Part shown: positions 33,957 through 42,675 of the stretch, one piece after another | Layout of the letters: each line of letters starts with the position of its first letter | How positions within the stretch are numbered: the stretch's first letter is position 1 | Source of the DNA: Arthrobacter gallicola | GTDB taxonomy: Bacteria; Actinomycetota; Actinomycetes; Actinomycetales; Micrococcaceae | Direction of reading: 5' to 3' | NCBI RefSeq assembly: GCF_014836775.1 | Contig: NZ_JACSQD010000006.1 | Span: 124,001 to 188,000 of the forward strand | Length of the DNA: 64,000 nt | Program-made: the position numbers and the translations under genes | The notes under the pieces: model-generated | Seen by the model: the letters and a program-made list of their open reading frames with translations, nothing else | Told to the model about the DNA's origin: nothing | Database searches by the model: none

Positions 33957-35981
33957 ATGGCGTTGGAGAAGCAACAGCACAGCATTGGGGAGCAGAGCAT
34001 GCAATTGGCACAGTCGGGGCAGGCGCTGGGCGCGTCCTACCGCTTCGGCGAGCGCGTGGGCTCCGGCGCCGTCGGCGAAGTGTGGACCATTACCGCGGCG
34101 GATGGCCGCACGCTGGCAGCCAAGGTCCTGCGGCCCGAGCACGCTGACGATCCGTCCCTGGTGGAGCGGTTCGTCCGGGAACGGTCCGTTCTGCTGGCAC
34201 TGCAGGACCGCTCCATTGTTCCGGTGCGGGACATGGTGGTGGAGGGCCCGAGGCTGGCCATCGTGATGGACTATATTCCCGGCGGTTCGCTGCGCGAGGT
34301 GGCGAACGACGCCGGACCGCTGCGTCCCGCGGAGGCGCTCAGCATTACTGCCGAAGTGTTCGATGCACTTGCCTTCGCCCACTCCCGCGGTGTGACCCAC
34401 CGGGACATCAAGCCGGACAACGTCCTGCTGGCCCGTCCGTGGCCCGAATGGGGTCCCGGCGATGTCCGGGTGTCCGACTTCGGCATCTCCGATGTGGTGG
34501 GTGAGAAAATCCGGCAGACCACCGGCCTGATCGGCACGCCGCAGTACATGCCGCCGGAGCTCATCAGCCAGGGCCGGTCCGGCCCGGCCGGGGATGTCTA
34601 TTCCGCAGGGGTGCTGCTTTACGAGTTGCTCGCCGGCCGCACCCCCTTCGCCGGGCCGGGAACCGATTTCAGTGTTGCCTACCGCCACGTTTCCTCCCGC
34701 CCGCCGCGGCTTCCGGTCAATGACGGGCTGTGGGACACCCTGGACCTGCTGCTGTCCAAGGATCCGGCCCAGCGGCCCGCCGCGGCGGACGCAGCTGCCG
34801 CGCTCCGGCGTCTGGCACCGGGCCTGGCCGGGTACGCTGCGCTGGCCCGCGGCCAGGCGCCCGAGGAGTTTGACGACGTCGAACGTCCCGCCACGCTGGT
34901 CCGCGGTGCCTTTACCGATGCTGAGCTGACCGCCCTGGCCGCCGCGCCGCCGTCAGCCGAAGAGACCGTGGTTCCGGACCTTGGGGAAGCGGGCAGCGCG
35001 ACCATCGCCCGCCCGATCCCCCGGCGCCAGGTCCTGCCCCAGCCTGAAAACCGGGCCGAAGAACCCGCGGCGGTACCGTTCTGGCGTACCCGGAAAGCGC
35101 TTCTTTTGGCCGGCTCCGCGGTGCTCCTCCTGGCCGTTATGGTGGCTGGGTTTATTGTGCTGTCCCCCGGCAGCCAGCAGGCCGCACCGGCTGCCGCCGG
35201 CGAACAGCTGTCCGCCCAGGTCCCGGGACAGGCACTACCGACCGGCCTGACCATCTCCCGGAGTGCTGTGTATGAACCCTCCTCCGGCGAGACGCGGCTG
35301 ACGCTCACCTATGCTGCGCAGAAGGCGCCGCTGTCCGGGAACTTCCTGGAAGTCATTCCGGGACTGGCGGAGGCGGACACCTGCCCAGCCGTCAGCTGGG
35401 CAGGTGCGGCGGTGAGCCGGAACCAGGGTTCGGTGACCGGCGTCGACGTCGGCTGCGGCTGGAATCTATCCGGGCTGCAGGTGTCGGCGGGAAGCTCAGT
35501 GGAGGTGACGGCGAAGGTGCCGGTGGCGCCGGCTGACCAGCAGGAACTCGATGCGTGGCTGCGGTCCGGGGCGGAGGCAACGGCAGCTGCGGCCCAGGAT
35601 CCGGACGTTTTAGGCTCCGCTTATCCGGCCCAGCGGCTGATGGGTGTGGAGGTCCGCACTCCTGCCCGCGTGGTGACGCCCAGCCCGTTGAAGATCACCC
35701 TGGTTCCGGTCTGGGCCAGCGGACCCGACGAGCTGAACCCGCTCTATGTCAGCCCCGCGGCCGGCAAGCCGTCCCAGATGCTCACCGCTGTTGCCGGCGG
35801 GGAGAAGGGCGTGCGGTTCTCTGACGGGTGCGGCGGGGCGCTCGCGGTGGACAGCTCGGGCCTCACGGTTACCGCCCTGCAGATCACGCCGGAGTGCACC
35901 GTGCGCGCCAGCGTCGGGAACTTCACTGAGCTGCAGTCCCCGCGCTTCGGTATCACCTCGCGTGAGGCGTCCGGGGACTAG
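33957..35981 (+). CDS. transmembrane serine/threonine protein kinase
   Basis: A 674-aa PknB-type receptor-like kinase. The cytoplasmic kinase domain shows the glycine loop GSGAVGEV (about 35), catalytic Lys in LAAKVLRPE, the loop HRDIKPDNVLL (about 148), DFGISDVV, the activation segment TTGLIGTPQYMPPEL, and DVYSAGVLLYELLAGRTPF. One transmembrane helix at about 379-402 (ALLLAGSAVLLLAVMVAGFI) is followed by an extracellular domain of about 270 residues with four Cys, no PASTA repeats. ATG 33957 has AGGAGA at 5-6 nt and lies 27 bp after the FtsK/EssC gene, so the pair is an operon. It may phosphorylate the FHA partner or other parts of the secretion machine. Confidence 0.92.
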   Translation: MALEKQQHSIGEQSMQLAQSGQALGASYRFGERVGSGAVGEVWTITAADGRTLAAKVLRPEHADDPSLVERFVRERSVLLALQDRSIVPVRDMVVEGPRLAIVMDYIPGGSLREVANDAGPLRPAEALSITAEVFDALAFAHSRGVTHRDIKPDNVLLARPWPEWGPGDVRVSDFGISDVVGEKIRQTTGLIGTPQYMPPELISQGRSGPAGDVYSAGVLLYELLAGRTPFAGPGTDFSVAYRHVSSRPPRLPVNDGLWDTLDLLLSKDPAQRPAAADAAAALRRLAPGLAGYAALARGQAPEEFDDVERPATLVRGAFTDAELTALAAAPPSAEETVVPDLGEAGSATIARPIPRRQVLPQPENRAEEPAAVPFWRTRKALLLAGSAVLLLAVMVAGFIVLSPGSQQAAPAAAGEQLSAQVPGQALPTGLTISRSAVYEPSSGETRLTLTYAAQKAPLSGNFLEVIPGLAEADTCPAVSWAGAAVSRNQGSVTGVDVGCGWNLSGLQVSAGSSVEVTAKVPVAPADQQELDAWLRSGAEATAAAAQDPDVLGSAYPAQRLMGVEVRTPARVVTPSPLKITLVPVWASGPDELNPLYVSPAAGKPSQMLTAVAGGEKGVRFSDGCGGALAVDSSGLTVTALQITPECTVRASVGNFTELQSPRFGITSREASGD

Positions 35982-35994
35982 CCAGGGTTGGTTA

Positions 35995-36041
35995 GGAGCT
36001 GGTCCCGGGCTGGCCCGGTGCCCGTTCGGAGCTGGTCCCGG
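35995..36041. repeat. short GC-rich direct repeat after the kinase gene
   Basis: GGAGCTGGTCCCGG occurs at 35995-36008 and 36028-36041, with nearby CCGGGC/GCCCGG arms that can fold. It lies just after the kinase stop and may act as a transcript-end structure; no U-run is present. The rest of 35982-36226 shows no gene. Confidence 0.5.
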
Positions 36042-36159
36042 GGCTGGTCCGGGGCCCCTAGGACGCAGTGCGGTAGCCCGGCCGGGCCGGGCTACCCTGT
36101 ACCCTGATCCGCTCCGGCTGCTATCCTCCTGTCCCTGCCGGCTCCGACATGTCAGCGAC

Positions 36160-36216
36160 GCACCCGGCACACCAGAGGACGCCTGCACCCAGAGGCACCC
36201 GGCACACCAGAGGACG
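36160..36216. repeat. perfect 22-bp direct repeat in the leader of the 91-aa gene
   Basis: GCACCCGGCACACCAGAGGACG at 36160-36181 is repeated exactly at 36195-36216, 35 bp apart start to start. The second copy ends right before the ribosome site of the next gene. Confidence 0.9.
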
Positions 36217-36226
36217 GAGAATCGCC

Positions 36227-36502
36227 GTGACCGTAAGGATCCTGCGGGCCGACGGCCCGGTGGAAGAACTGGACGACGAAGAGAACGGCACCCGCTACGC
36301 CTACCATGTGAGCCCGGGCGGGGTGCTGGTGCTGCTGGAATGTCCGGACGACGGCAAATGGCTGGTCCGCAAGGAAATTTCCGCACCCCGCTGGAACGAG
36401 GTCTCCGGACGGCGGTTCATCGGCGATGTTGCCAGCGTGGGCGGGATCGACGGCGGCAAAGCGGACGGGCGGCCGAGGTCCACGAAACTGCCGCCGCCCT
36501 GA
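36227..36502 (+). CDS. small hypothetical protein
   Basis: A 91-aa protein I cannot assign to a family. It looks like a compact beta-rich domain: VTVRILRADGPVEELDDEEN, RYAYHVSPGGVLVLLECP, KWLVRKEISAPRWNEVSGRR and a basic, Pro-rich tail. GTG 36227 has GGAGA 6-7 nt upstream; the longer frame starting at 36149 reads through the 22-bp direct repeat and lacks a ribosome site, so it was rejected. It stands alone between the kinase gene and the converging patatin gene. Confidence 0.65.
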   Translation: MTVRILRADGPVEELDDEENGTRYAYHVSPGGVLVLLECPDDGKWLVRKEISAPRWNEVSGRRFIGDVASVGGIDGGKADGRPRSTKLPPP

Positions 36503-36522
36503 GCCGGCGCACTCCTGCCGGC

Positions 36523-37413
36523 TCAGTTCTCCCAGAACTCCAGCAGTGCCTGCGCCGCCTCGTCCCCCTGGCGCCATCCGGCCTCGGCGGCGGGACCGCG
36601 GGTGGAACGCAGCAGCGGGTTGGCTCCGAAGTCGCGCAGCGCGGCGTCGTCGGCCTCGAGCAGGAAGGTCCGGCTGTGCTGTTCCAGTTTGGCGATAGCC
36701 TCGGGCAGACCCGGACCGAACGGGCTGCCGGGCGTCTCGGGGCCGCACGCCAGCACCAGCACTTTTCCATACCCCTCGGCGACGTCGGCATTGGTGGCCG
36801 ACCGCATCCCGCCGTCCATAAACTGCCGGCCAAGGATCGTGACCGGAGGCCACACGGTGGGCACAGCGCAGCTGGCCGCGACCGCCCGGGCGAGTTCGAC
36901 GTCGGACGTGGAATCCAGCACGGTAAAGGTTCCGTCTCCGGCGTCCACAACGGTGATGCCGAGGGGCTTGTCCGGCCAGTCCCTGCCCGGCAGCAGCGCC
37001 CGGATGCTGGCGACCCACTCGCCTTCGGTCATCACTGCCGGGGTGGTGCGCGCCAGCTCGCCGACGCGGGCGCGGGCGGCCCGCTCATCGCCGTCGCCCC
37101 GTCCCGCCGTCGCCGTCAGCTCAATGAATGCCTCGCTGCTGAAGCCGCTGGGTTCCTTGTAGGACTGGTCCGCGGCCGGAGCGGGGCCGCTGTCAGGCGC
37201 CTGCTCTGCGTCCACCAGCTGGGCTGCGAGCACGGCCGGGAGCTGGCCCATGCGCAGTGCCGCGCCCACGGTGGATCCCGCCGAGGTACCGATGACCAGG
37301 TCAGCGGCGTTGAGGTCCACTCCCTGCTGCAGCAACGCTGCGAGCGCTCCCATTTCCCAGGCAATTCCGGCAACTCCCCCGCCACCCAGGACGATGGCCC
37401 GTGTCTCGCTCAT
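36523..37413 (-). CDS. patatin-like phospholipase family protein
   Basis: A 296-aa serine hydrolase with a Ser-Asp dyad. The oxyanion loop is IVLGGGGVAGIAWEMGA (about 6-22), the nucleophile is in LVIGTSAGSTVGAAL (GTSAG), and the catalytic Asp is in FMDGGMRSATNADVA (DGG). This matches bacterial patatin/RssA-like proteins acting on lipids. ATG 37413 has AAGGAG at 8 nt, an excellent site, and fixes the start; the longer frame to 37560 would overlap rlmH. It is divergent from rlmH across about 115 bp. Confidence 0.9.
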   Translation of the reverse strand: MSETRAIVLGGGGVAGIAWEMGALAALLQQGVDLNAADLVIGTSAGSTVGAALRMGQLPAVLAAQLVDAEQAPDSGPAPAADQSYKEPSGFSSEAFIELTATAGRGDGDERAARARVGELARTTPAVMTEGEWVASIRALLPGRDWPDKPLGITVVDAGDGTFTVLDSTSDVELARAVAASCAVPTVWPPVTILGRQFMDGGMRSATNADVAEGYGKVLVLACGPETPGSPFGPGLPEAIAKLEQHSRTFLLEADDAALRDFGANPLLRSTRGPAAEAGWRQGDEAAQALLEFWEN

Positions 37414-37528
37414 ATTCCGCGCTCCTTCAGCTCTCGGCACCACTGCCGGGAGTCTAGACCCGCGTGCCGTCCGGCGGCAGCCGCAGGCTTCATTTCGGCA
37501 CCGGATGCAGCCGGTATTGAATAGAGGC

Positions 37529-37984
37529 ATGGCACTACGCGTACTCATGGTCGGCCGCAAGCACGAGGACTGGGTGGTTGACGGAATCCGCCGCTACGAG
37601 AAGCGGCTGAAGAAACCCTTCGACCTGACCTGGGTGTCTATTCCGCATTCCGCCCGGGAGAACGATGCCGCGCGGAAAGAAGAATCCGAGCGGCTCCTGG
37701 CGAAGCTGGGCAGCGACTACGTGATCCTGCTCGATGAGCGGGGCAAGGCCATCACTTCGCCGCAGCTGGCCAAAACGCTGCAGAAACCGCTGGACAACTC
37801 CCGCAATGTCACGCTGATCATTGGCGGTGCCTACGGCGTTGACCAGGGCGTGCATGACCGCGCGGACTTCGTCTGGTCCCTCTCCCCGCTGGTTTTTCCG
37901 CATCAGCTGGTACGGCTCATCCTCGCCGAGCAGATCTACCGGGCCCAGGAGATCGCCGGCGGCCGTCCCTATCATCACGAATAA
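37529..37984 (+). CDS. rlmH: 23S rRNA (pseudouridine1915-N3)-methyltransferase
   Basis: A 151-aa SPOUT-class methyltransferase that methylates pseudouridine 1915 in helix 69 of 23S rRNA. The trefoil-knot SAM site is YVILLDERGKAITSPQLA and LIIGGAYGVDQGV; the C-terminal LVRLILAEQIYRAQEIAGG with PYHHE is the RlmH ending. Length is standard. AGAGG sits just before ATG 37529. The upstream in-frame extension into the patatin region was rejected. Confidence 0.96.
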   Translation: MALRVLMVGRKHEDWVVDGIRRYEKRLKKPFDLTWVSIPHSARENDAARKEESERLLAKLGSDYVILLDERGKAITSPQLAKTLQKPLDNSRNVTLIIGGAYGVDQGVHDRADFVWSLSPLVFPHQLVRLILAEQIYRAQEIAGGRPYHHE

Positions 37985-38141
37985 CCGCTTCCGGCTTTGC
38001 TCCAGCGGCGGAGTGTGTGCTGTGCCGGCGGGGCCGCGGCGTGGCGCTTCCTTCCGCTTTGCTGCGTAACAATCCGGTGTGCTTTTCCCTCCTCCCGCGG
38101 TGCGGTTTGACCCGGTCCCCGCGCAGGTTCAGGGTGAAACC

Positions 38142-38801
38142 ATGAGAACTACGGTTTCGAAGTCCCCGGCCCTGATCAGCGGGCTGGCAGCCCTGGCATT
38201 GCTTCTGGGCGGCTGCGCCACAAGCAGCGACGACGCCGAGTCCTCTTCTGCGGCCTCCAGCCCATCCAGCGCCTCCACCAGCGCATCACCGAGTGCGACG
38301 TCCAGCGGGACATCCACTGGGACATCCGCTGCGCCGGCGTCCCCGAGCACACCAGTGGAACCGGGGGTACCGTCCAGCGTGCCGCTGTGCACTGCGGACA
38401 AGCTGTCCGGGGCTGTGGAAGACACTCCCGGCGGCGGTGCGGCTGGCAGCGCCTACCGCACACTGGTGCTGACCAACACCTCTCCTGCGGCCTGTTCCAC
38501 CATGGGCTTCCCCGGCGTTTCCTATCTCAGCGTTTCCGGAAGCCAGGTCGGCGCACCCGCAACCCGGTCGGAGGGCACACCGGAAACCCTGGTGGTGCTC
38601 GAGCCCGGCCAGTCGGCCACCGCTGTCCTGCGGGAAACCCGGCCGGAGAACTACGGCGAGGCCTGCGGTCTTGTGGATACCTCCGGGTTCCTTGTCTACC
38701 CGCCCGAAGATACCGGGTCCCTGACCATTGCGCATGCCGGTTCCGGCTGCAGCAGCGAAGACATCGAGCTGCTGAGCATCGACCGGCTTCAGGCTCGCTG
38801 A
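38142..38801 (+). CDS. DUF4232-type lipoprotein
   Basis: A 219-aa exported lipoprotein. The signal segment LISGLAALALLLGGCAT ends in a clear lipobox (LGGC). A Ser/Thr/Ala/Pro-rich linker of about 60 residues follows, then a beta-sandwich domain beginning VPLCTADKLSGAVED and containing RTLVLTNTSPAACSTMGFPG, which matches the DUF4232 pattern of paired cysteines and 'l.ltN.s...C...G.P'. Function in the family is unknown. ATG 38142 is preceded by AGGGTGA. Confidence 0.85.
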   Translation: MRTTVSKSPALISGLAALALLLGGCATSSDDAESSSAASSPSSASTSASPSATSSGTSTGTSAAPASPSTPVEPGVPSSVPLCTADKLSGAVEDTPGGGAAGSAYRTLVLTNTSPAACSTMGFPGVSYLSVSGSQVGAPATRSEGTPETLVVLEPGQSATAVLRETRPENYGEACGLVDTSGFLVYPPEDTGSLTIAHAGSGCSSEDIELLSIDRLQAR

Positions 38802-38861
38802 CCCAGGCATATCCGGCAGCTCCCGTAGCGGCTGTCACCGCGCTGGCATAGGGTGCCGCCC

Positions 38862-39578
38862 ATGGACATTCTCCTGATTCCCGGGTTCTGGCTGGACGGC
38901 TCCTCCTGGTCGGCGGTGACTCCTGCGCTCACCGCCGCGGGGCACACCGTTCATCCGCTGACGCTGCCGGGGCTTGAGTCTCCGGACGCGGACCGCAGCG
39001 GGATCGGCCTGCGGGACCATATCGACGCCGTGGTGCAGGCCGTCGACAACCTGGACGGACCCCTGGTCCTGGTGGGGCACTCCGGCGGCGGGGCGATTGC
39101 GTATGGGGTGGTGGACGCCCGCCCGGAGCGGATTGCGCGCACGGTGTACGTGGACTCGGGACCGATGAGCGACGGCGGGGTCATCAATGACCAGCTGCCC
39201 GAGGTGAACGGAGAGATCCCGCTGCCGGACTGGCAGGTCTTTGAAGCCGCGGATCTCATCGGTCTCACCGACGATTTGCGGGCCATGTTCCGGGACCGTT
39301 CCATCCCGGAGCCGGCTGGGGTCGCCTACGATCCGCAGCAGCTGTCCGACGAGCGGCGCTGGGATGTTCCGGCCACGCTGATTGCCTGCGAGTTCCCGTC
39401 TGTGGTGCTGCAGCAGTGGGTAGCGGACGGGCACCCCTTCGTCCAGGAACTGGCCCGGATCAAGGACGCTGAATTCGTCGACCTGCCTACCGGGCACTGG
39501 CCGCAGTTCACCCGGCCGGCCGACCTGGGGGATGCGATTCTGGCCGCGGTGGACCGGACGGGAACGGGCGCGCCGTAG
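38862..39578 (+). CDS. alpha/beta-fold hydrolase
   Basis: A 238-aa complete alpha/beta hydrolase. HxG-type oxyanion region ILLIPGFWLDGSSWSAV, nucleophile elbow LVLVGHSGGGAIAYG, and catalytic His in DLPTGHWPQFTRPADL near the end. This branch resembles small esterases of the EstC/MenH-like type; the substrate is unknown. GTG 38853 is an alternative start 3 codons earlier. Unlike the hydrolase at 6948, the central region with the nucleophile is intact. It converges on hmuV with a 27-bp gap. Confidence 0.87.
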   Translation: MDILLIPGFWLDGSSWSAVTPALTAAGHTVHPLTLPGLESPDADRSGIGLRDHIDAVVQAVDNLDGPLVLVGHSGGGAIAYGVVDARPERIARTVYVDSGPMSDGGVINDQLPEVNGEIPLPDWQVFEAADLIGLTDDLRAMFRDRSIPEPAGVAYDPQQLSDERRWDVPATLIACEFPSVVLQQWVADGHPFVQELARIKDAEFVDLPTGHWPQFTRPADLGDAILAAVDRTGTGAP

Positions 39579-39605
39579 CCGACCTCTTCTTTTCTCCCCT
39601 TCCCG

Positions 39606-40424
39606 CTACCTGCGCGGAGCCACCCGGAGCCGGCCGTCTTCGTGCGTGCGGAACACCTCGATCGGAGTTGCGTAGACTTCGCTGAGGACCTCTGCCCGGC
39701 ACATGTCCTCCACCGTTCCGGCGGCGTGGACCTGCCCGTGGTGCAGCAGGACCAGCCAGTCCGCGTAGGCCGCCGCGGCGTCGAGGTCATGGAGCACGAC
39801 GGCGACGGCGGCACCTTCGGCGGCCAGCCGGCGGCAGGTCTGCAGGGTCTGCTCCTGGTGGGCAATGTCCATCGCGGACACCGGTTCGTCCAGCAGCAGC
39901 ACGCTCCCCTCCTGGGCCAGCACCCGGGACAAGGCGGTCCGCTGCCGTTCTCCGCCGGAGAGCAGCGTGACGCTGCGGGCGCTGAGGTGGCCGATTCCGG
40001 TTGCGCTGATCGCGTTGTCCACCACGGCCTCGTCCTGGGCGGCGCGTTCGGTGCGCCGCCAGGCGTTGCGTCCCATTTGGACGACCTCGCGGGCGGTGTA
40101 GGGGAAGGACACCGACGTGTCCTGGGCCATGACGGCCCGGCGGCGTGCCGCGTCGATCGGCTTCCAGGCCGCCAGCGGTTTTCCGCCCAGCTCCACCGTG
40201 CCGGAATCGGGCGTGACATCGCCGGCCAGCACGGAGAGGAGGGTGGATTTTCCGGCGCCGTTGGGTCCGATGATGATGGTGACGGCACCCGGCCGAAGAT
40301 CAAGGGAAACGCCGCGCAGCACCGGGTTCCCACCGGGAGAATAATGGACGTCCGAGGCCTGCAGGGCCGGAGGTTCCGGGAGTTTGGAAGTCACCGGGTC
40401 TTTCCGGGCCGCGTGAATCGTCAT
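39606..40424 (-). CDS. hmuV: haem ABC transporter, ATP-binding protein
   Basis: A 272-aa ABC ATPase of the FepC/HmuV branch. Walker A IIIGPNGAGKSTLL, Q-loop MAQDTSVSFPYTAREVV, signature LLSGGERQRTALSRVL, Walker B VLLLDEPVSAMDIAHQE and the switch VVLHDLDAAAAYAD are all intact. It powers haem import with HmuU. The gene starts 2 bp after hmuU. As last gene of htaA-hmuT-hmuU-hmuV it is probably under the IdeR-type box at 45027. Confidence 0.93.
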   Translation of the reverse strand: MTIHAARKDPVTSKLPEPPALQASDVHYSPGGNPVLRGVSLDLRPGAVTIIIGPNGAGKSTLLSVLAGDVTPDSGTVELGGKPLAAWKPIDAARRRAVMAQDTSVSFPYTAREVVQMGRNAWRRTERAAQDEAVVDNAISATGIGHLSARSVTLLSGGERQRTALSRVLAQEGSVLLLDEPVSAMDIAHQEQTLQTCRRLAAEGAAVAVVLHDLDAAAAYADWLVLLHHGQVHAAGTVEDMCRAEVLSEVYATPIEVFRTHEDGRLRVAPRR

Positions 40425-40426
40425 GG

Positions 40427-41548
40427 TCAGAGCACTCCTTGGCGGCGCAGGGTCCGGCGCAGCAGCAGGAAGAACACCGGTCCGCCGACCAGTGCCGTGA
40501 AGATCCCGATGGGCAGGTCGGCGTAGGCAATCGCTGTGCGGGCCACCAGGTCGGCGCCGGAGAGCAGCACCGCTCCCCCTGCCGCGGACAGCGGGATCAA
40601 ATACCGGTGCGACGGTCCCACCACCAGCCGCAGCGCGTGCGGAACAATGAGCCCGACGAAGCCGATGACGCCGGCGTAGGCCACCGCCGCAGAGGTCAGC
40701 AGGGCGACGCAGACAACGGCGCCGATCCGGAGCCGCTCCACGTTGACGCCGGCGTGCCGGGCCCCCTGCTCGCCGAGGGCCAGGAGGTCCAGCCGCCGGG
40801 ACATGGCCAGCGCGCCGGCGGTGCCCAGGGCCATCACGACGGCGACCGCACCCGCAGCTGTCCAGGTGGCACCGGCGAGGGAACCCATTTGCCAGAAGAT
40901 GATCTGCTCGCGGCTGGAGGTATCGGCCACGAACACGAGGAATGAAATCACGGCCCCGGCCACCGCATTAACCGCGATGCCGGTGAGGACCAGGGTCAGG
41001 ACCATGGACCGGCCGGAGCCCCGCGAGAGCAGGTAGACACCCGCCGTCGTCAGCAGTCCGCCGGCGAAGGCCGCGGCCGGCAGCGCGAAGGGAGTCACGG
41101 CGTCGAACCCGAGCACGATGACGAGGCAGGCGCCCACGGCTGCGCCTGAGCCGACGCCGATGACGCCCGGCTCGGCCAGCGGATTTCCGAAAACACCCTG
41201 CATCAGGGCGCCGGCCATCCCCAGCGCGGCCCCCACCAGGATCCCCAGCACGAGCCGCGGGAAACGTACACTCCACAGCGTGCCGTCGATGAGCACGGCA
41301 TCACCGGCCGGAGCGGTACCGTTCACCCGGCGGATCACCGACTCGAAAATATCCGCGGCCGCGATCGGAAACTGGCCGGTGCCGGCGGACACGAGCACCA
41401 GTGCTGCCAGCACCACCGAGAGTCCGGCGCCGACAAGGGCGGCCCGCCGGGCCCGGGACGACGGCGGTTTGGATCCCGTCCGCGGGGACGACGGCGGTGC
41501 GCCTCCCGGCGTGGCCGGTGCCGGTTTCACCACGGGGGCGGCTGCCAT
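40427..41548 (-). CDS. hmuU: haem ABC transporter, permease
   Basis: A 373-aa FecCD/BtuC-type permease with about nine to ten transmembrane helices. Family blocks: RFPRLVLGILVGAALGMAGA followed by LMQGVFGNPLAEPGVIGVGSG (the ATPase-contact loop), LLALGEQGARHAGVNVERLR and VGLIVPHALRLVVGPSHRY. A Pro-rich cytoplasmic N-terminal extension of about 35 residues is unusual. Its ATG overlaps the hmuT stop by one base (TAATG), indicating coupling. Confidence 0.93.
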   Translation of the reverse strand: MAAAPVVKPAPATPGGAPPSSPRTGSKPPSSRARRAALVGAGLSVVLAALVLVSAGTGQFPIAAADIFESVIRRVNGTAPAGDAVLIDGTLWSVRFPRLVLGILVGAALGMAGALMQGVFGNPLAEPGVIGVGSGAAVGACLVIVLGFDAVTPFALPAAAFAGGLLTTAGVYLLSRGSGRSMVLTLVLTGIAVNAVAGAVISFLVFVADTSSREQIIFWQMGSLAGATWTAAGAVAVVMALGTAGALAMSRRLDLLALGEQGARHAGVNVERLRIGAVVCVALLTSAAVAYAGVIGFVGLIVPHALRLVVGPSHRYLIPLSAAGGAVLLSGADLVARTAIAYADLPIGIFTALVGGPVFFLLLRRTLRRQGVL

Positions 41549-42675
41549 TAGCGGGCCTCCTGCCCGGTGTCCGCGGCGTACAGGGCCTGGGCGGCCGCGA
41601 GCAGAGCGGCCGGCGTAGACGGTCCAAAGTTCAAAGCTTGTCCATCCGGAATCTCCACCACCGTCTTGCTTTGTCCCGCGGCGGTCTGCAGGATTCCGGG
41701 CCTTTTCAGGAGGCCCTCAACCCCTCCCGTGGAGGCGAGGCCGTCGCTCATCACCAGCAGGACATCAGGGTTCAAGGCTGCGAGAGATTCCGGGTTCGCC
41801 GGACGCGTGCCGGAGATTCCGGCTTCCGCGGCGCGGTCCTCGAGCCCGAGCTCGGAGATCAGCCCTTCGGCGCCGCTCCCCTCGCCGAGCACAAAGAACA
41901 CCGCCCCGCTGCCCCGGATGTACAGGAACACGGCGCCTGCCTTCTCAGCCGGCACCATCCGTGCGATTTCTTCGCGTGCTTCCGTTAGCTCCTGGGCCAC
42001 CCGGGCGTTGAGCTTTTCAGCAGCTGCGGCCACACCCAGGGCGGCGCCGACGGCCGTAATGCCGTCCTCAATGCCGTCGATGGAACGTTCGGAATCGAAA
42101 TAGACCACGGTGATTCCGGCGTCGGCCAGCTGCTGCAGGGTTTCCGGCGGACCGATGGTCTTATCCGCCAGGACAACCGTTGGTCCGAGGGCCAGGATCG
42201 CTTCAGCGTTGAGTTCGTGGCCGCTGGCCGTCACCGTGGGCAGGTCCGCCATGGAGGAATCGGAGTCCGACGACGTCCGGCCAACCAGGTTTTCCCCCAG
42301 GCCGAGCCCGATGACGGTCTGGGCCAGCGTGCCGTACAGATCCAGGGCAAGGATGCGGGAGATATCCGTGACGGTGACGCTGTTACCGGTGAAATCGGTG
42401 ACCGTGGCCGGCAGTGAGGGCGTGCCCGTTCCGGTCACCGGAACAACATCGCCGATTGGCTGGGCCGTGGCCGGCCCGGTCACCAGGGAATAGGTGCCGT
42501 CCGCCTGAGGGGTTTCGGCGGCGTTCGATTGGACCGTGGCAGGCGGGCTGGACTGTGAAGACGATGGCTCAACGGCCGCACACCCTGAAAGGATCAGGGC
42601 GGCGGCGACTGCGGCGGCGGTGCCGGCTGCGGAACGCATCCGCAGCCGGCGGCCAATGGTGCTCAGATCAGGCAT
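41548..42675 (-). CDS. hmuT: haem-binding lipoprotein of the ABC importer
   Basis: A 375-aa substrate-binding lipoprotein. The lipobox ILSGCAAV places the lipidated Cys at about 32. The helical-backbone PBP fold typical of HmuT/BtuF follows after a linker: TDISRILALDLYGTLAQTVI, LGLGENLVGRTSSDSD, NAEAILALGPTVVLAD, AGAVFLYIRGSGAVF, and ALNPDVLLVMSDGL. Compared with the family there is an extra segment of about 60 residues between lipobox and domain. ATG 42675 overlaps the end of htaA; GTG 42684 is a possible alternative. It hands haem to HmuUV. Confidence 0.9.
   Translation of the reverse strand: MPDLSTIGRRLRMRSAAGTAAAVAAALILSGCAAVEPSSSQSSPPATVQSNAAETPQADGTYSLVTGPATAQPIGDVVPVTGTGTPSLPATVTDFTGNSVTVTDISRILALDLYGTLAQTVIGLGLGENLVGRTSSDSDSSMADLPTVTASGHELNAEAILALGPTVVLADKTIGPPETLQQLADAGITVVYFDSERSIDGIEDGITAVGAALGVAAAAEKLNARVAQELTEAREEIARMVPAEKAGAVFLYIRGSGAVFFVLGEGSGAEGLISELGLEDRAAEAGISGTRPANPESLAALNPDVLLVMSDGLASTGGVEGLLKRPGILQTAAGQSKTVVEIPDGQALNFGPSTPAALLAAAQALYAADTGQEAR

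Noticed and set aside
31848..34688. 946-residue open frame antisense to the EssC-like and kinase genes
   Set aside because: No start site, no domain pattern; the opposite strand encodes intact ATPase and kinase motifs.
36149..36226. Longer start for the 91-aa gene
   Set aside because: The extension is encoded by the 22-bp direct repeat and lacks a ribosome site.
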